From Rhizomucor pusillus (taxonomy: Eukaryota > Mucoromycota > Mucoromycetes > Mucorales > Lichtheimiaceae), in the NCBI GenBank assembly GCA_900175165.2, contig FWWN02000587.1, positions 1 to 64,000 on the forward strand: a DNA stretch of 64,000 nucleotides, given 5' to 3'. Below the pieces are notes generated by a model, which searched no databases, had not been told where the DNA came from, and was given only the letters and a program-made list of their open reading frames with translations. Both the position numbers and the translations under genes were made by a program. This document shows positions 1 to 13,391 of this stretch, one piece after another. Position 1 is the stretch's first letter, and every line of letters starts with the position of its first letter.

Positions 1-962
1 CTTTGCCCATCAAAATTAGTGGAGTGCCCCCAATGGTGCCCTCAATTGCATATTTTTTCATCGACAAGACGTCGTGAGACAGTTGTGTAGGTGCATCCCT
101 TTTCTCCATGGTGTCGGGTGTCTGCTAAAATGCGGGGTAGCAAAACTACCCGATATCCATTAGATTAGAAACAGAAAGACTCTAAGGAGGATTATACAGT
201 ATGATTAGGATTTAATTGGAGTCGTTTAGCTTGCGCATTCACAGAAAAGATTTCAATACGATATGTAATAGAAGCCGATTGCAATTTTATGCTAGATCAA
301 ATGCATTACAGCAACACTTGGTCCATCATATTCAACCGTTGTCGTTATTATCGGTTGTACGTTTTGGCAAGGAAGGATTGTCTCCGTCAATGCAAATGTC
401 ATGTCCGCTCCTTAAGTTTTAGCCGAAGTAAGGTCCTGACTTGTGATTTTACTCGAAAATTCATGTTTCCGACGATAGTGCCCCGTGGGGATGGATAATA
501 TATTGTCCTGCCGAGATATGCAGCGTTTTTCGCGCGTTTCTGTCAGTTTGATCTAGGCAATTGAAGCACAGTGTGCTACAGTCGCGTTGTCAGGCTTGAT
601 CTATCATCGCTGTTGGTGACACCAGTGTCTATGACGAACATCGTATTTGGCAAACAAGCCGAATTGCAAAATCTGAACGAGCAGGTGGTCACGCAGAGCA
701 TCCCTAGAAGCGAGGAAAAGAAGGGACGCCAGTCGGCGCTCGTTGCTATTATATACTCCAAGCAAACGTAGAAAGATCTCTTGGTAGCGGATATAATATA
801 GTCCGCCCATTGGAAATTGTTGGGTTGATCTTTTTGACCATTTCCCGCCATCTTGGGGCCTGAAACTGGCTCCGATTTTTCCGCTCTCTCAGTTTATATA
901 AATGGTCAAGAGCCGAGAGGCAAAACGTCAATCTCTCCTCTCTTTCTTTTGATTTCGATAGA
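1..962. other. Intergenic region upstream of ACH1
   Basis: No open reading frame here shows a recognisable domain or spliced continuation. The last 70 bases carry a TATA-like box and a CT-rich tract that fit the ACH1 promoter. Nothing else is recognised. Confidence 0.6.
894..902 (+). promoter_or_regulatory. TATA-like box of ACH1
   Basis: The sequence ttatataaa lies about 62 nt before the ACH1 ATG and is followed by a pyrimidine-rich stretch just before the start codon. The spacing suits a core promoter. The assignment rests on position and motif only. Confidence 0.45.
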
Positions 963-2881
963 ATGGCTACTGTCAGTGCAGCTCTAAAGTCTCGGGTCCG
1001 TCGCCCTCAATTGCTCAAGAAGGTCATGACTGCTGAGGAGACATTGCCCTTCTTCAAGAACGGACAGTAAGTAATAATTACTGCAGGGCAGATGTACCTG
1101 CAGCGTGGATCTATCCATGTGTTTGTTCATTGCAGGAACTCATGTGTTTAATCTTTTTTTCAAAGATATCTTGGTTGGTCTGGTTTCACTGGTGTTGGTT
1201 ATCCCAAAATGATCCCTACTGCTCTCGCCGACCACGTTGAAAAAAACAATTTGCAAGGGCAAATGAAGTTCAACCTTTTCGTCGGCGCTTCTACTGGTGC
1301 AGAAACCGAAGACCGTTGGGCCACTTTGGACATGATTGATCGTCGCTATCCCCATCAAGTCGGCAAGAATATCAAAAAGGGCATCAATACTGGTCGCATC
1401 CGATTCGCGGACAAGCACTTGTCTATGTTCCCCCAGGATCTCTTGTACGGCTACTATACCAAAGATAAAGCTGATAACAAATTGGATGTTGTCATTGTTG
1501 AAGCAACTGCCATTACTGAAGATGGCTGGATTGTTCCTGGTGCCTCTGTAGGTGCCACTCCTGAGCTTCTTCAAATGGCCGACAAGATCATTATTGAAGT
1601 CAACACTCGCATCCCATCCTTTGAGGGTCTCCATGACATTACCATGGGCACCAACCCTCCCAACCGCAAACCATATCTGATCATGAACACTGAAGATAGA
1701 ATCGGCACGGTAAGTCTAGAGAGAAATTTTTCTCTGTCGTTTTTGACATTTTGCCCGCGGAATGGGATCAGCGGAGTCTTAACCGGATGCGTTTCCTTGT
1801 TTAGACTGCCATTCCGATCGACCAAGATAAAGTTATTGCCATTGTCGAAAGCAATCGCCCTGACAACACCGGCCCCAACACTCCTGCTGATGCCACATCC
1901 GAAGCCATCGCAGGTCACTTGATCGAATTCTTGACACACGAAGTCAAGATGGGTCGTCTCCCTGAAAACTTGCTTCCTTTGCAGTCCGGTATCGGTAACA
2001 TCGCCAACGCTGTCATTGGCGGACTCGCCAAGTCGCCCTTCAAAGACGTCACTGTGTAAGTTGGCAAACAATCAGATATTTGATGATCATGCATGTCCAC
2101 CACCACCATCATCATCATACTGATCGATCGATATCTAGATTCACTGAGGTCTTGCAGGATACCTTCTTGGATTTCTTCGACTCTGATAAGCTCAAGTTTG
2201 CTAGCGCTACTTCCATCCGCTTCTCTCCTGAAGGTTTTGATCACTTTTACAAGAACTGGGAAAAGTACAAGGTATAATTCATCAATAGGAAATCAATGCA
2301 ATGCATGATGGCAGTATCACTGATTTTCTTTTGCAATGCAGGATCGCCTTTTGTTGCGCTCGCAGCAAGTCTCCAACTCTCCCGAGGTCATCCGTCGCCT
2401 TGGTAGCATTGCCATGAACACTCCCGTCGAAGTCGATATCTACGCCCATGCCAACTCTACCATGGTCTGTGGCTCTGGCATGCTCAACGGTCTCGGTGGT
2501 TCTGCCGACTTTTTGCGCAATGCCAAGCTCAGCATCATGCACACTCCCTCTGCTCGTCCTAGCAAGACTGATCCCACTGGTATTTCTTGCGTTGTTCCAT
2601 TCGCCACCCACGTTGACCAGACCGAACACGACTTGGATGTCATTGTAACCGAGCAGGGCTTGGCTGATCTACGTGGTCTCTGCCCTCGCGACCGCGCCCA
2701 AGTCATTATCGACAAGTGTGCCCACCCTGACTACAAACCTCTCCTCCAAGACTACTTTGACTATGCTACCAAGAAATGCCTCGCAGCTGGTCGTGGTCAC
2801 GAACCTCATATGCTGGACAAGGCTTTCAAGATGCATACCAACTTGCTTGAAAAGGGAACCATGAAGATCGACTCTTGGTAA
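963..2881 (+). CDS. ACH1: Acetyl-CoA hydrolase / succinate:acetate CoA-transferase (Ach1)
   Basis: Five exons: 963-1066, 1166-1709, 1805-2055, 2139-2271, 2342-2881; introns are GT-AG and every phase closes, giving about 523 residues, normal for the family. The protein belongs to the acetyl-CoA hydrolase/transferase family, which moves CoA between acetate, acetyl-CoA and succinyl-CoA, mainly in mitochondria, and matters for acetate detoxification. Family hallmarks include an N-terminal [12 protein letters not shown] segment, [10 protein letters not shown] in the middle and the glycine-rich NGLGGSADF in the C-terminal half. The N-terminus is basic ([12 protein letters not shown]), as in fungal Ach1. 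The start is the first ATG after a TATA-like box and CT tract. Identity is secure; mitochondrial location is inferred from the family. Confidence 0.95.
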
Positions 2882-4441
2882 ACCATTGAAAAAGAAAACG
2901 AAGAAGCTTTCTTAGTATTCCATCTATTTAATGCTGCAACACAAAATAACTTTTTGCATTGTCAATCCGTTGTATATAATTACATCTTTTCCTCCCTCAC
3001 TCGCCCTCGCTTTACAACCACCAAGATAATAATAGATTTCCCCGTCCTCCCGACTAGACAGTGTTCTGTCATTAAAATATAGTCAGGTTGTTCTTCATTT
3101 TCAAAAGCTTTTCAAAGGAATGATCTGTTAGTACTCTCGTTAAGATGATCTGTTTCCTTGTTCGATTTATCCGAGTGCAACGTTAGCAAACGTTCAAAAT
3201 GGGATTACTCGTTTCACGTCCGCTTGAACGGGTATTGTTCATCCACCCATCTCCACAATGAAGACCAATGTTTGTGTATTATACAATGTCATATAAACTG
3301 AAAATAAAATTTGCATTGTATATCAGGCATGTAACCTTCCTTTTAATATAGCGCAGAGGGGTCTTATTTAGTGAGCGGTGTTGTGAATCTTCCCGCAGGA
3401 ATGTTTGCTAACCATTCACATGCGATCGAGATCGAGCGTGAGAAAATGTTCAACGTGTTGTCCTACGTGAGGTCTGGCGCAGCTCAGGAACAAGAAAAGA
3501 GAGAGATGGCAGCAATGTAGTAAATATTTTGAACGGCGAACCACGGATTGTCGTAGTCCTATCATGCGGCAAAAACAGTTTAGACATGGTAACGTCACTC
3601 TATAATTGGATTGTCAAAAATTGACAGCTTTATTGTATTGTGTACATTTGCGGATACAGGATAAAGCTTAAACTCGGGCTAAAGTTGCACTATGCGGTTA
3701 TTAGACACAATCTGAGTGCTAAGCGCCACAGTGTAGGTGCAGCAGCTGAACAACCTTATACCATTTTTAAGTTTGGTATCATTATCTCTGTTACAAATAA
3801 GCATCGAGGCAGCACAAACAATTAACTGCGTGCATAACAAGCCCCGATGAAAGCCGTTTATGCTGCGCATGGTAGAAAAATCAGAAATAATTATAGTAAC
3901 CCTCCCAAAAAGATGTATTCAAAGTGATCGAGCATGCATGTAGCACAAGTCTGTGCAACCACAACATTGGAGCACTCTTGGATACCAATTTCTTCCCCGA
4001 AAAGAAGATTATGATCAGTGGGTATTTCATATGTTAGTAAAACATATCCTTCTTGTGCCTGAGAATCATGGCTAAAGAAGGAATTTTATAATTTCAAGAG
4101 CTTGAGTTATTCATGCAACGCCAGAGGGCTGACCATCGTTGTATACATCAGCGGTGGTAATTCGCAGGGACCTGTGATGCTAAATTCAATTAATGGATGT
4201 TTCTGTAACACCTAGATCACGACTATTTCCAGTTTCCTTAGTCCCTTTTTTGCGGAGACAGACGCCGTGAAAAAAAAAAAACGCTGGTAAACCAGTTAGA
4301 AGCGAACAAAGACAAGATGTTTACCCGACGGGAAAATGGTACGTTTCTGTATAAAAGGTTGGGACGTTGGACGATCTCGACGGACACAACAGCCTTCCAC
4401 GCAAGAACCTGGCGGCAAAGACCATTTAGCAAGAACACATA
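2882..4441. other. Intergenic region between ACH1 and the lipase gene
   Basis: About 1.5 kb of AT-rich sequence. Only short open frames without recognisable motifs or splice-linked continuation occur on either strand. The right end holds the lipase core promoter. No repeat, RNA gene or transposon remnant was recognised. Confidence 0.6.
4349..4358 (+). promoter_or_regulatory. TATA box of the lipase gene
   Basis: The stretch gtataaaagg is a near-consensus TATA box about 85 nt upstream of the lipase ATG. Confidence 0.55.
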
Positions 4442-5874
4442 ATGCTTCTCAAGAACCTAGGCTTTGCGGTTGTATTGTTCACGGCATTGCTGGCCGATGC
4501 TGTCCCCATCAAGGAGAGAAAGTCCAACAGCACCGACGTCTTGCCACCTATTATCCCTTCTCGCGTTTTGGTTTCGTCAGCAAGCACGACTACTAATGAT
4601 CCAGAAGCTGCTGCTATGGAGCGCAATGGTCCACTACCTTCAGGCACACCCAACAAGTATGGCATGGCAACCAATGCTACCTCTTACCCAGAGTCCAATG
4701 TCCAAGCAATGAGCAACAGCGATGAAATACGCACTGCAACTCAGCAGGAAATCAATGAACTGAAGTTCTATACCTATCTGTCTGCCAATTCGTACTGCCG
4801 CACCGTTATCCCTGGCGGAAAATGGGACTGTCCTCACTGCGACAAGACGGCTGATCTGAAGATTATCAAGACCTGGAGCACAACTGTTTACGACACAAAT
4901 GCACTGGTTGCGCGTGGTGACAGCCAAAAGACCATCTACGTTGCTTTCCGTGGCTCAAACTCTATCCGCAACTGGATCGCTGTAAGTCACTTGACTGTTA
5001 CTAACTCTATATATCTAGTCAACTCATTAAATATAATTTGAACAATATAGGATTTCAAGTTCATTCCTACTTCGTATCCTCCCGTGAGTGGTGCAAAGGT
5101 GCACAAGGGTTTCTTGGATAGTTACAACGAAGTACAGAAGGAGCTCGTCGCCACTGTTCTGGACCAGTTTAAACAATATCCAAGCTACAAGGTCGCTGTG
5201 ACAGGACATTCGCTTGGAGGTGCGCAAGCACTTCTCTGTGCCCTGGACTTGCATCAAAGAGAAGCAAAGTTTACATCAAGCAACTTGCTCCTTTATACGC
5301 AAGGCATGTCCCTTTTCTGCTCTGTCTACAACGATCCATTCCCAAGCGGAAAACTAATACAATATTTTAAATTCCAGGACAACCACGTGTAGGCAACCCT
5401 ACTTTTGCTAATTACGCTGCCAACGCCAACATCGGCTACAAGCGTACAGTCCATGAGCGCGACAGTTAGTTCTCCACTAAGACTTGTCTTGTTTTTATTG
5501 GTGGCACCCTAAATTTTTAAAACTTATTTAGTTGTTCCTCACTTGCCACCCGCGGCTTTCAACTTCCTCCATGCTGGCGAAGAGTTTTGGATTAAAGAAG
5601 ATAAGCCGGAGACTGTCCGTAAGTAAAAGCTCCAGATGCAGTCTTTTCTTTGATATTGTCGCTGCGATTTCTCACACGGCTCTAAATCATTATAGAGGTG
5701 TGCACGGGCGATCAGGAATCGTCCGAGTGCTCCGACACCATTGTGCCATTCACCAGTATCGTTGACCATCTCTCGTAAGTAATTTGTTAAATGGCTAGCA
5801 GGATGGCATTGGTCTCACTTATTTCTTGTCTTTATTCCAGCTACTTTGGTATCAATACTGGCCTTTGCATCTGA
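4442..5874 (+). CDS. Secreted triacylglycerol lipase (class 3, Rhizomucor/Rhizopus type)
   Basis: Six exons: 4442-4981, 5051-5303, 5378-5464, 5532-5618, 5696-5774, 5841-5874; 359 residues. The protein hydrolyses triacylglycerols outside the cell. A hydrophobic signal peptide (LGFAVVLFTALLADA) is followed by a propeptide of about 90 residues and a mature lipase closely matching that of Rhizomucor miehei. GHSLGG places the nucleophile at Ser234; Asp293 (HERD) and His347 (VDHLS) complete the triad. All three equal the R. miehei mature positions 144, 203 and 257 plus 90. The oxyanion region FRGSNSIRNW and the C-terminal GINTGLC are present. Intron 2 (5304-5377) has a GC donor (AAG|GCATGT) and a good branch site, ctaatac. 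A TATA box lies upstream. Family and activity are very secure. Confidence 0.97.
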
Positions 5875-6680
5875 GAAGACTGTCCCCCAGCAGAAGCTTC
5901 TAAAGTAGAAAGCTAGTACTGTTAGGTGCTCATTTACACATATAGCTTAGAAATATAAATGATTATCCTTTTGCCTTCGCTGAGCGAAAATTTTGTATGA
6001 TCCAGTGCCGTGATTCAGTCTATATCGTTATTAGCAGCAGCAGAGAAAACTTATATTGGAAACACATACTGGTGTGGTTATCAAAGTTTCAGTTTCATTT
6101 TAATAAACGTTTAAATCCGGTTGTTATTATATCTTGTCGTTGTTGCCTGTAAGGAGTCTGATCCGTGCCACGTTTAAACGTCTTTGGAGAAAATGCTAGA
6201 TGAGTGCCGAAGCCAAGTGTCTTTAGTGTACGGATACTGCTACAGCGGTGTTTCTCTGGTTATATGGAACCGTTCGCGCGATTCCTAATATAAATGGTAT
6301 CTCCGTTGAAACGTCTATCTGTTGCAATTCTGGTTTGAATAAAATGCTGGGTGGCGAACGTATTACACGGAGCACTTTGAAATGCGTACTGGTCAATTTG
6401 ATAAGCTTCACACAGATTTACATATGTTTGGGCGTATGGATATACATATCCCCTTATAACAATAATGTGCCCTCCGCGCAAGGAGACCATGTTACCACGA
6501 TGTAATTATGTTCGTCAAGCCAGGGGAAATGATAAAAGGGAGGAGTTGAGGTAAATTTGTGCGATCCAAGCTATAGTCTTTCCTTTTTTCCTTTCCTTCT
6601 CTCTCTGTCTTTTTTGCTGTTTCTCTTTACGGTTCATAAGTTTAATATCCGAGCAACATTGTTCGTAAGAGTGTGTCAGC
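5875..6680. other. Intergenic region between the lipase and subtilase 1
   Basis: About 800 nt, AT-rich, with no convincing coding sequence. A TATA-like gataaaaggg near 6531 and a CT-rich tract at about 6575-6640 suit the subtilase 1 promoter. Nothing else is seen. Confidence 0.6.
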
Positions 6681-9600
6681 ATGTTGCTAGCAACGACCAT
6701 TACACTGCTGTTTGCGCTGCAATTAGCAACAAGATGCACCAGCTCCGTGATACCCGGAGCGTACATAATCGAGTACGCTGACGACAATGCAAATAATCAC
6801 GATAATTTTCTCTCGTCCCTTGGACCTCTCAGCTCGCTATTCAAAGTTCAACGCACGTATTCGTCACCTATTTTCAACGGCGTTTCCATCCGTCTTACGG
6901 ACACCTCAGCAGAAGAGCCAAAAATCTCGAGGTTGAAAGGAGGGATTGTCTCCAACGTAATGAAGCATCCCGTTTTGGAGCATTTGCTCAGCAACCCTGC
7001 TGTCGGTAAAATCTATCCTGTCAACGAGGTACCTCGCCCAAAATTCTTCAAGAGGGCCGGCGTGGCAGTTCCCCAGGAACTTCCGTACCCGGACGATATA
7101 AGCCAACTCAAGACTATCCGTGAACGGTTTAACCTTAGAGGTTCCGGGATCACTATTGGGATTCTTGACTCTGGTGAGATAATCCACTTCTGGGGAAAAA
7201 CAAAATGCATATACAGAACAAATGGTAACAGAAGCCCTTTTTTAAAAATGTGGACTATTTGCTCGCACGACAGGCGTGGATTACAACCACCCAGCTCTGG
7301 GAGGCGGTTTTGGCGACGGATACAAAATCCGTCTAGGCTACAATCTTGTCGATCCCACAAAGGACGATCAAGAAGCAGGTACACATAGACCTCCAGAGGA
7401 CCCTTACGATGTCTGCAAGGGTGAAGACGGCAGTAAGTAGGATATACCTGCCTTGCAATGCCGGCAAAAAGTTACTGCGCCGTCAAAACATGGGAATTCA
7501 TTTATCATCGTTGCAGTACACGGTACACACGTTACTGGCATTATAGGTGGAGTGGATCCGAGCAAGGTAATTTATCGAAAAATGAGCACAGCGTAACCTG
7601 TCTTTTTTCTAAGTTGTATAATTTAAGAATTTTGAAGGTGTTGCTTCAAACGCTACACTGGGCATGTGGCGGATCTTTGGCTGCACAGGGGGAGCAGGCG
7701 AAGATTTGGTGATCAAAGCTATGGAAATGGCACACGCTGCAGGTAAAACACGGTATATACAGCTTTCTATCATTTTACTTGGAAACTAAATTTCTAAACT
7801 ATTTTTAGGATGTGATATTCTTAGTATGAGTCTCGGTATACAGAATGGCTGGCCTGAATCTGCCATGTCCGTTGTCGCAGATAGATTGGTCAAGAGCGGC
7901 ACTCTAGGTAAGTGCACGGTGTCCAGAGGAGTATATCGTAACACTAAGCTTCCTTATTTTTTCCAATTATCAGTCGTAAGCGTCGCAGGAAACCAAGGTG
8001 ACGAAGGTGCCTTCATGGCGAACACACCTGGCGTAGGAAAGAGTGCCCTCGCTATAGCGTCTGTCGACAACTCTGTACGTTACAGCGAGATATTAGTAAT
8101 TGATGAATTCCCGGACGAAAACTATCGTAAGTATATTCCTACTATGCAAGCCAAGTAATCACAGTACCTTATAAGACTCTGAACTCTGATTTCCAACGGT
8201 TCATATATGCAGCCTATTCGCTATCCACCAATACCACCGTGAATGATCTTGTTAACGGCACACTTATTATAATTACACAGCCATACGATATGATGACAGC
8301 GATAAAAGCATGTAACGATACAGACATACCACAGTCCGCGGCTGTGGACGGTAATGTGCTCTTGGTTGCCAGAGGCGATTGTACTTATGACCAAAAAGTA
8401 CAAGTTGCTGCCAGAGCAGGCGCGACTCAAGTTATTATTTTTGATCCGAACGCGGAAGAACCAAAGTTTATCCCTGAAGCCAAAATAACTCTGGATAATG
8501 CTATACCGTCCCTTGGGATCACGACTGAGCTAGGTCAACAACTTTTGTTGTTCCATGCCATGCAACCTCAAACAGATATCCACTTGACATTCCCTGTCGG
8601 CCGGCAGCGGTCGCCTATGGAGACCGCTGGCCAAATTTCAGACTTTTCAAGCGTTGGTCCATCTTACGAGCTTGACCTCAAGCCCAACTTGGCCGGCATT
8701 GGTGGAGACGTGTTCTCAACGTTCCCACTGCACTCTAAAGGTGACGGATGGGGCGTATTGTCAGGTACTTCGATGGCAGCACCGCATGTAGCTGGTGCAG
8801 CAGCACTCTTGCTAGAGTACTACAAGAAGAACAACCAGCAGATAGACCCCATATACCTTACAGAGCAGTTACAGAACACAGCCTCCTTGTCAGCTACGTT
8901 CGAAGGCCTGCCTGAGCATCCACTCCTTGTAGGCGCCGGTTTAATTCGACGTAAGTGTGCATCCGAGACTGAAAGAAGAGCAAGAAGCACTAAGATGTTA
9001 AAATGTACCAGCGTTGGATGCCATGCTTAGCACTTTGCATATCTCGCCCGCTACTCTTAGCTTCAACGATACTGCTAATTTAATCAGGACACAAGAGTTG
9101 CAAATACACAATGGAGGGAGGACTCCAGTTAGTTTAACATTCAGCAATCTTCAAGCTAAATCTATCAAGCCGTACAATGACTCGTCCTTTGTCATCTCTG
9201 AGCCAGCTACTCGAGGCAACGCAGCCGCTAGGCTACGTTTCTCACCAGCCGAGATCTACTTGCAAGCGGGGGCCTCGACGACCGTCCAGGTTTCCGTCTA
9301 CGTTCCACCCTTGAATGACTATCAGATGTACGGTGGCTACATCCGGATTTTCAGTATCGACAATGAACAGCTACCCGTTGCACATGTCCCGTACTTTGGC
9401 GTACTCGGCGAACTTAAACAGCTTCCAATCTTTGATGATGGCTTTCCGTATATTGCACCAGCAAATGATCCGAACACGAAATACTCAGAGGAGGATACTT
9501 TTATATTCAACGGCGTTGAGCCGACCATAGTCTTTAGGTTACTGACTCCATCTGCCCAAGTCCACATAGAGGTCTTGGACGAGGGAAAATCCAGGACATT

Positions 9601-9829
9601 GGGACAAATCGATGGAGGACCGTTTATTTACTGGGAACGCAACCGTCTCAGTGAAGAAAACTACTATCAACCGATCAACTGGAATGGCAAGATCGTGCAA
9701 GACTACACTACCACCTCGACTGCGACTGCCTTGGAGTCTGGCACGTATTACATCCGAGTGAGAGCGCTGAAACTGCTAGGCGGTCCAGATGATTGGGAGG
9801 AATGGATATCGGGCCCAATTCTTGTATAA
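6681..9829 (+). CDS. Secreted subtilisin-like serine protease (S8) with PA domain, copy 1
   Basis: Eight exons: 6681-7173, 7274-7432, 7517-7566, 7628-7742, 7809-7907, 7974-8126, 8213-8950, 9012-9829; 874 residues, all GT-AG. Order: signal peptide (TITLLFALQLATRC), inhibitor-I9-type propeptide, S8 catalytic domain with Asp in ILDSG, His in HGTHVTG, oxyanion Asn in SVAGNQG and Ser in GTSMAAPH. A protease-associated (PA) insert (LLVARGDCTYD region) lies between His and Ser, and a long Fn3-like C-terminal domain follows. This is the architecture of large cell-envelope or secreted subtilases (minor extracellular protease Vpr type). It probably digests extracellular protein. It sits 246 nt upstream of a same-strand paralogue, so a tandem duplication is likely. 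Substrate is unknown. Confidence 0.93.
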
Positions 9830-10075
9830 ATTTATATACCTGCAATGACAGATCCTTCTTTCTGTTCCTCGGTTCTTTGATCCATCGTCCTTGTATGTAT
9901 TAGTAAACAAGCAAAAAAAGAAAATACAGTTTCTTTGGTTTTTTCCTTTGCACAGTGGCAGAAAAAAAAAACAAAAAAACAATGGATTTATTTGTTGTTA
10001 TTTGTTGCAAATTTCTTTAGGTTTTCTTTCTGTCTTTTTTTTTCTCCTTTCTATTCACCCACCTTATTGGCAAAC

Positions 10076-13000
10076 ATGTGGCCCATATACGTCTTGATTT
10101 TTTGGGCCACCTGTTTCACGGCGGCATCGCCGTTGGAATCCATCTATCGCCATCCAAAGTGGGTCCCGAACAATGGGAATAGCCGGCATATTCCCAACCG
10201 CTACATCGTCGAGTTGGACGACGAATACAGCGGCAGCATTTCGCAGTTTCTGGATGGCGACGAGTGGAACGTGAACCATCAGTACAATGCATCCTCAATC
10301 TTTCGGGGATTTTCACTGCACCTGAAGCAACAAGACAGCACCGGGAAGCAGGTGCACGCGGCGTACGCTGGTGCGGCTGTCTCAAAGCTGCAACGTATGA
10401 TGGATCAGCCAGCCGTCAAGCATGTTTTCCCGGTCGTTGAAATTCCCCGGCCTGTCGTATTTGATAACAGTGTCACGCGAGCAGCCCAAGCCGAGGTCGA
10501 TATATCGCCAGATGTCATTGGCAAGTTGCCGTTCACGCACGCACTCACCCAGGTCGATCGCGTACATCGAGAACTGGGACTGACTGGACGCGACCTACTT
10601 ATCGGTATCGTCGATACAGGCAAGTCAAAGTTTTAGACGTATCGAGAAAGGGACAGAAAATTGATCCATGCAATGTTGTAGGTGTGGATTACATGCATCC
10701 TGCGTTGGGAGGAGGTTTTGGACCAGGTTTCAAGGTGTGGGCAGCAATAATGAGGAATAACAAACATATAATGGAGATCAATCTTGCTTGACAAGCTTTT
10801 AACTTCGAAATTTCTCTCTTTCTCTCTTCTCTCTTTCCAGATTGAAGTGGGCGCCGATCTAGTGGGTAATGATTTCAACTTTTTGGACCCGTCCTCGGCT
10901 CAACCTCGCGACAGTCCTTTGGATGACTGCAACGCAATGTCCGGCGGTAAGGAACCCGATCCACCTATTAACTGCTAATGCTTTAAGTAACCAGGAAACT
11001 TTTTCCTAGGGCACGGCACTCACGTTGCTGGCATTATTGGAGCAGAGGACGAGAAATACGTAAGATTAGATTGTATTGGAAAGACGAAAAAGGCATAGAT
11101 ACACGACGAGGCTGACGTTGTGGGTCACTTTCAGGGATTAACCGGTGTGGCACCCAAAGCAAAGCTGGGCATGTGGCGCATATTTGGATGTGATGGATCG
11201 ACAACAAACGATTTGGTTATCAAGGCGCTTACCATGGCATTTGAGGCTGGATCCGATGTCATCAACCTAAGTCTAGGAAGTCCCAACTGTTGGCCTGAAG
11301 ACCCTGCGTCCGTGGTTGCAAACCGCATAGCCGCTCAAAACGTCTCAGGTAAAAAAATCAAGCATCGAAACATCATTAATGACGACTCATCTTTTATCTG
11401 GCTAGTCGTTGTTGCTGCTGGCAACGAGGGTGAAAACGGCGCATACATGATCTCTACGCCTGCTACCGGCTCTCAAGTCATTTCCGTTGCATCTATCGAC
11501 AATGAATACAGCTTGGAACGCACATTAACTACCGACACAGGCCTCCAATTCCGCAAGTATCATTAACATCAAGATATGTTACCGTAACCGTCTAACATGA
11601 TTTTGTGCTAAATTGAAACAGCTTATGACCTCTCAAGCACCACTGAAGTATTTCCCAACGGTACTCTGGTCCCGTTCAGCAACGGACCTCTAGAAGGCGA
11701 TGCTTGCGAGGGCTCTGTACCGGAGAACAATATCAAAGGTGCCATTGCACTCGTGAAACGAGGTGCATGCCAGTTTGACGTAAAAGCGCACGTCGCCGCC
11801 GAACACGGAGCTATAGCTGTGCTTGTGTATGATAATTCTGGACAAGATCCGTTTGAACCGAGCACGCAAACCGCACCTATCCCTCTGGCTGCTATTTCGT
11901 ACGTCGCAGGACAGCAGCTAGCACAGTTTAAGGATGGAGTACACGTCAACTTCAACCTACAGTTATCACCGACCAAGATCAGCACGGGCGGCCAAGTATC
12001 GCCGTTTTCCAGCGTAGGGCCCACGTATGAGAACGGCCTCAAGCCGGATGTCGCAGCTATCGGCGGCTATGTGTTTTCAACCCTACCGCTGTACAGAGGA
12101 GGCTACGGTACTTTATCAGGTACATCGATGGCTTCCCCGTACATTGCTGGTGTATGTGCTCTGTACATGGAAGCACACCGGTCGCAGCGCGATGCCTTGT
12201 ATATCATGGAGCAATTTCAAAACTATGCAAAGATTGCAGAAACTGCTCAAGCGGAAGTATACGACAATACCATCAAGCAAGGAGCTGGACTCATTCAAGG
12301 TAAGGGATGAAAAATAGCTTGTCTCATTTTTAATCCCTTTAACTCTTACAATTGACTTATTGGGTTGTACATGTAGCTTACGATGCCATAACGTCGCAAA
12401 TACATATATCGCCTGCCAGCCTTTCTTTCAACGATACTGCAAACCGCGCCTCGCAGTCTGTTACGATCACTAACTATGGCGACCATCAGATTAGCTTTAG
12501 CGTGCATAACTTGCCAGGCATCGGCGTTGAGCCTTTCAACACCAGTGCCCCTGGCCAACAGTTGGCTGCGCCGGTACTGTATAGCAACGTCACTGCCAGT
12601 CTACATTTTGATACCGACCATCGCAACAGAGTTCAACTACGACCTGGCGAGTCGTACCGGATCGATATATCTGTATCAGACATTGACGTGCCTGAAACCG
12701 AGGGATCCTTCTTCCCGATGTTCAGCGGCCACGTCCAATTCCAGATAGACCACATTGCAGAACGCAGAAAATCGAACCTGCATGTACCGTACGTGGGCGT
12801 CGTCGGCGATGTCAGGACGCTCCGTATATTTGACGACGAATATCCGCAGCTAGGCGATAGCATGGGCGTGCAGCAGAACGATACACAGTACGTTATCGAT
12901 CGATCGTCAGATCAGCGCAGCAGTGTAATGATATTTACAAGGCTGCTACTTGGAACAGCCCATATGCGAGGACTCGTCGTGGACGATAATCAGCAAAAAG

Positions 13001-13251
13001 TTGTCGGAACCGCGTTTGCAATAGACTATGTGCAGCGCAACACGATGCAGCCAGAGGTGTACAAGAACGGAGACCTGTGGAACGGCACCATGGTTCCATT
13101 GGGTCTTCCCCAAGACTCGACAAATTTGGTCCCTGTGCCTGATGGCACTTATCGCTTGCGCTTGGAGGCATTGCGCTTACTCGCAGATCCTAACGACACA
13201 GAGAATTGGGAATCAAAAGATACGCCGCCAATCATTGTTACAGGAGGATAG
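10076..13251 (+). CDS. Secreted subtilisin-like serine protease (S8) with PA domain, copy 2
   Basis: Eight exons: 10076-10619, 10682-10734, 10841-10946, 11010-11059, 11135-11348, 11406-11552, 11622-12299, 12377-13251; 888 residues. Layout matches copy 1: signal peptide (WPIYVLIFWATCFTAA), I9 propeptide, catalytic Asp in GIVDTG, His in GHGTHVAG, oxyanion Asn in AAGNEG, PA insert (ALVKRGACQFD), Ser in GTSMASPY and the same C-terminal domain (both copies have SPA[ST]LSFNDTAN). Introns 1 and 6 have GC donors (ACAG|GCAAGT and TTCC|GCAAGT) where copy 1 has GT at the equivalent site. Copy 2 has an extra intron at 10735 and lacks the copy 1 intron at 7743. The ATG at 10076 is chosen because the signal peptide follows directly. 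All catalytic residues are intact. Confidence 0.93.
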
Positions 13252-13391
13252 ATAAATATATATATGTAATTAGATTAGGTTTTTGTTGCTAGATTTTCAG
13301 ACATTAAGAACGATACACAACAAAAGGAGCAAAAGGAGAAAAGAATAATAATTAGAAAGTTTTGGCAAAAAAAGCGAGTTGAATAATCTGT

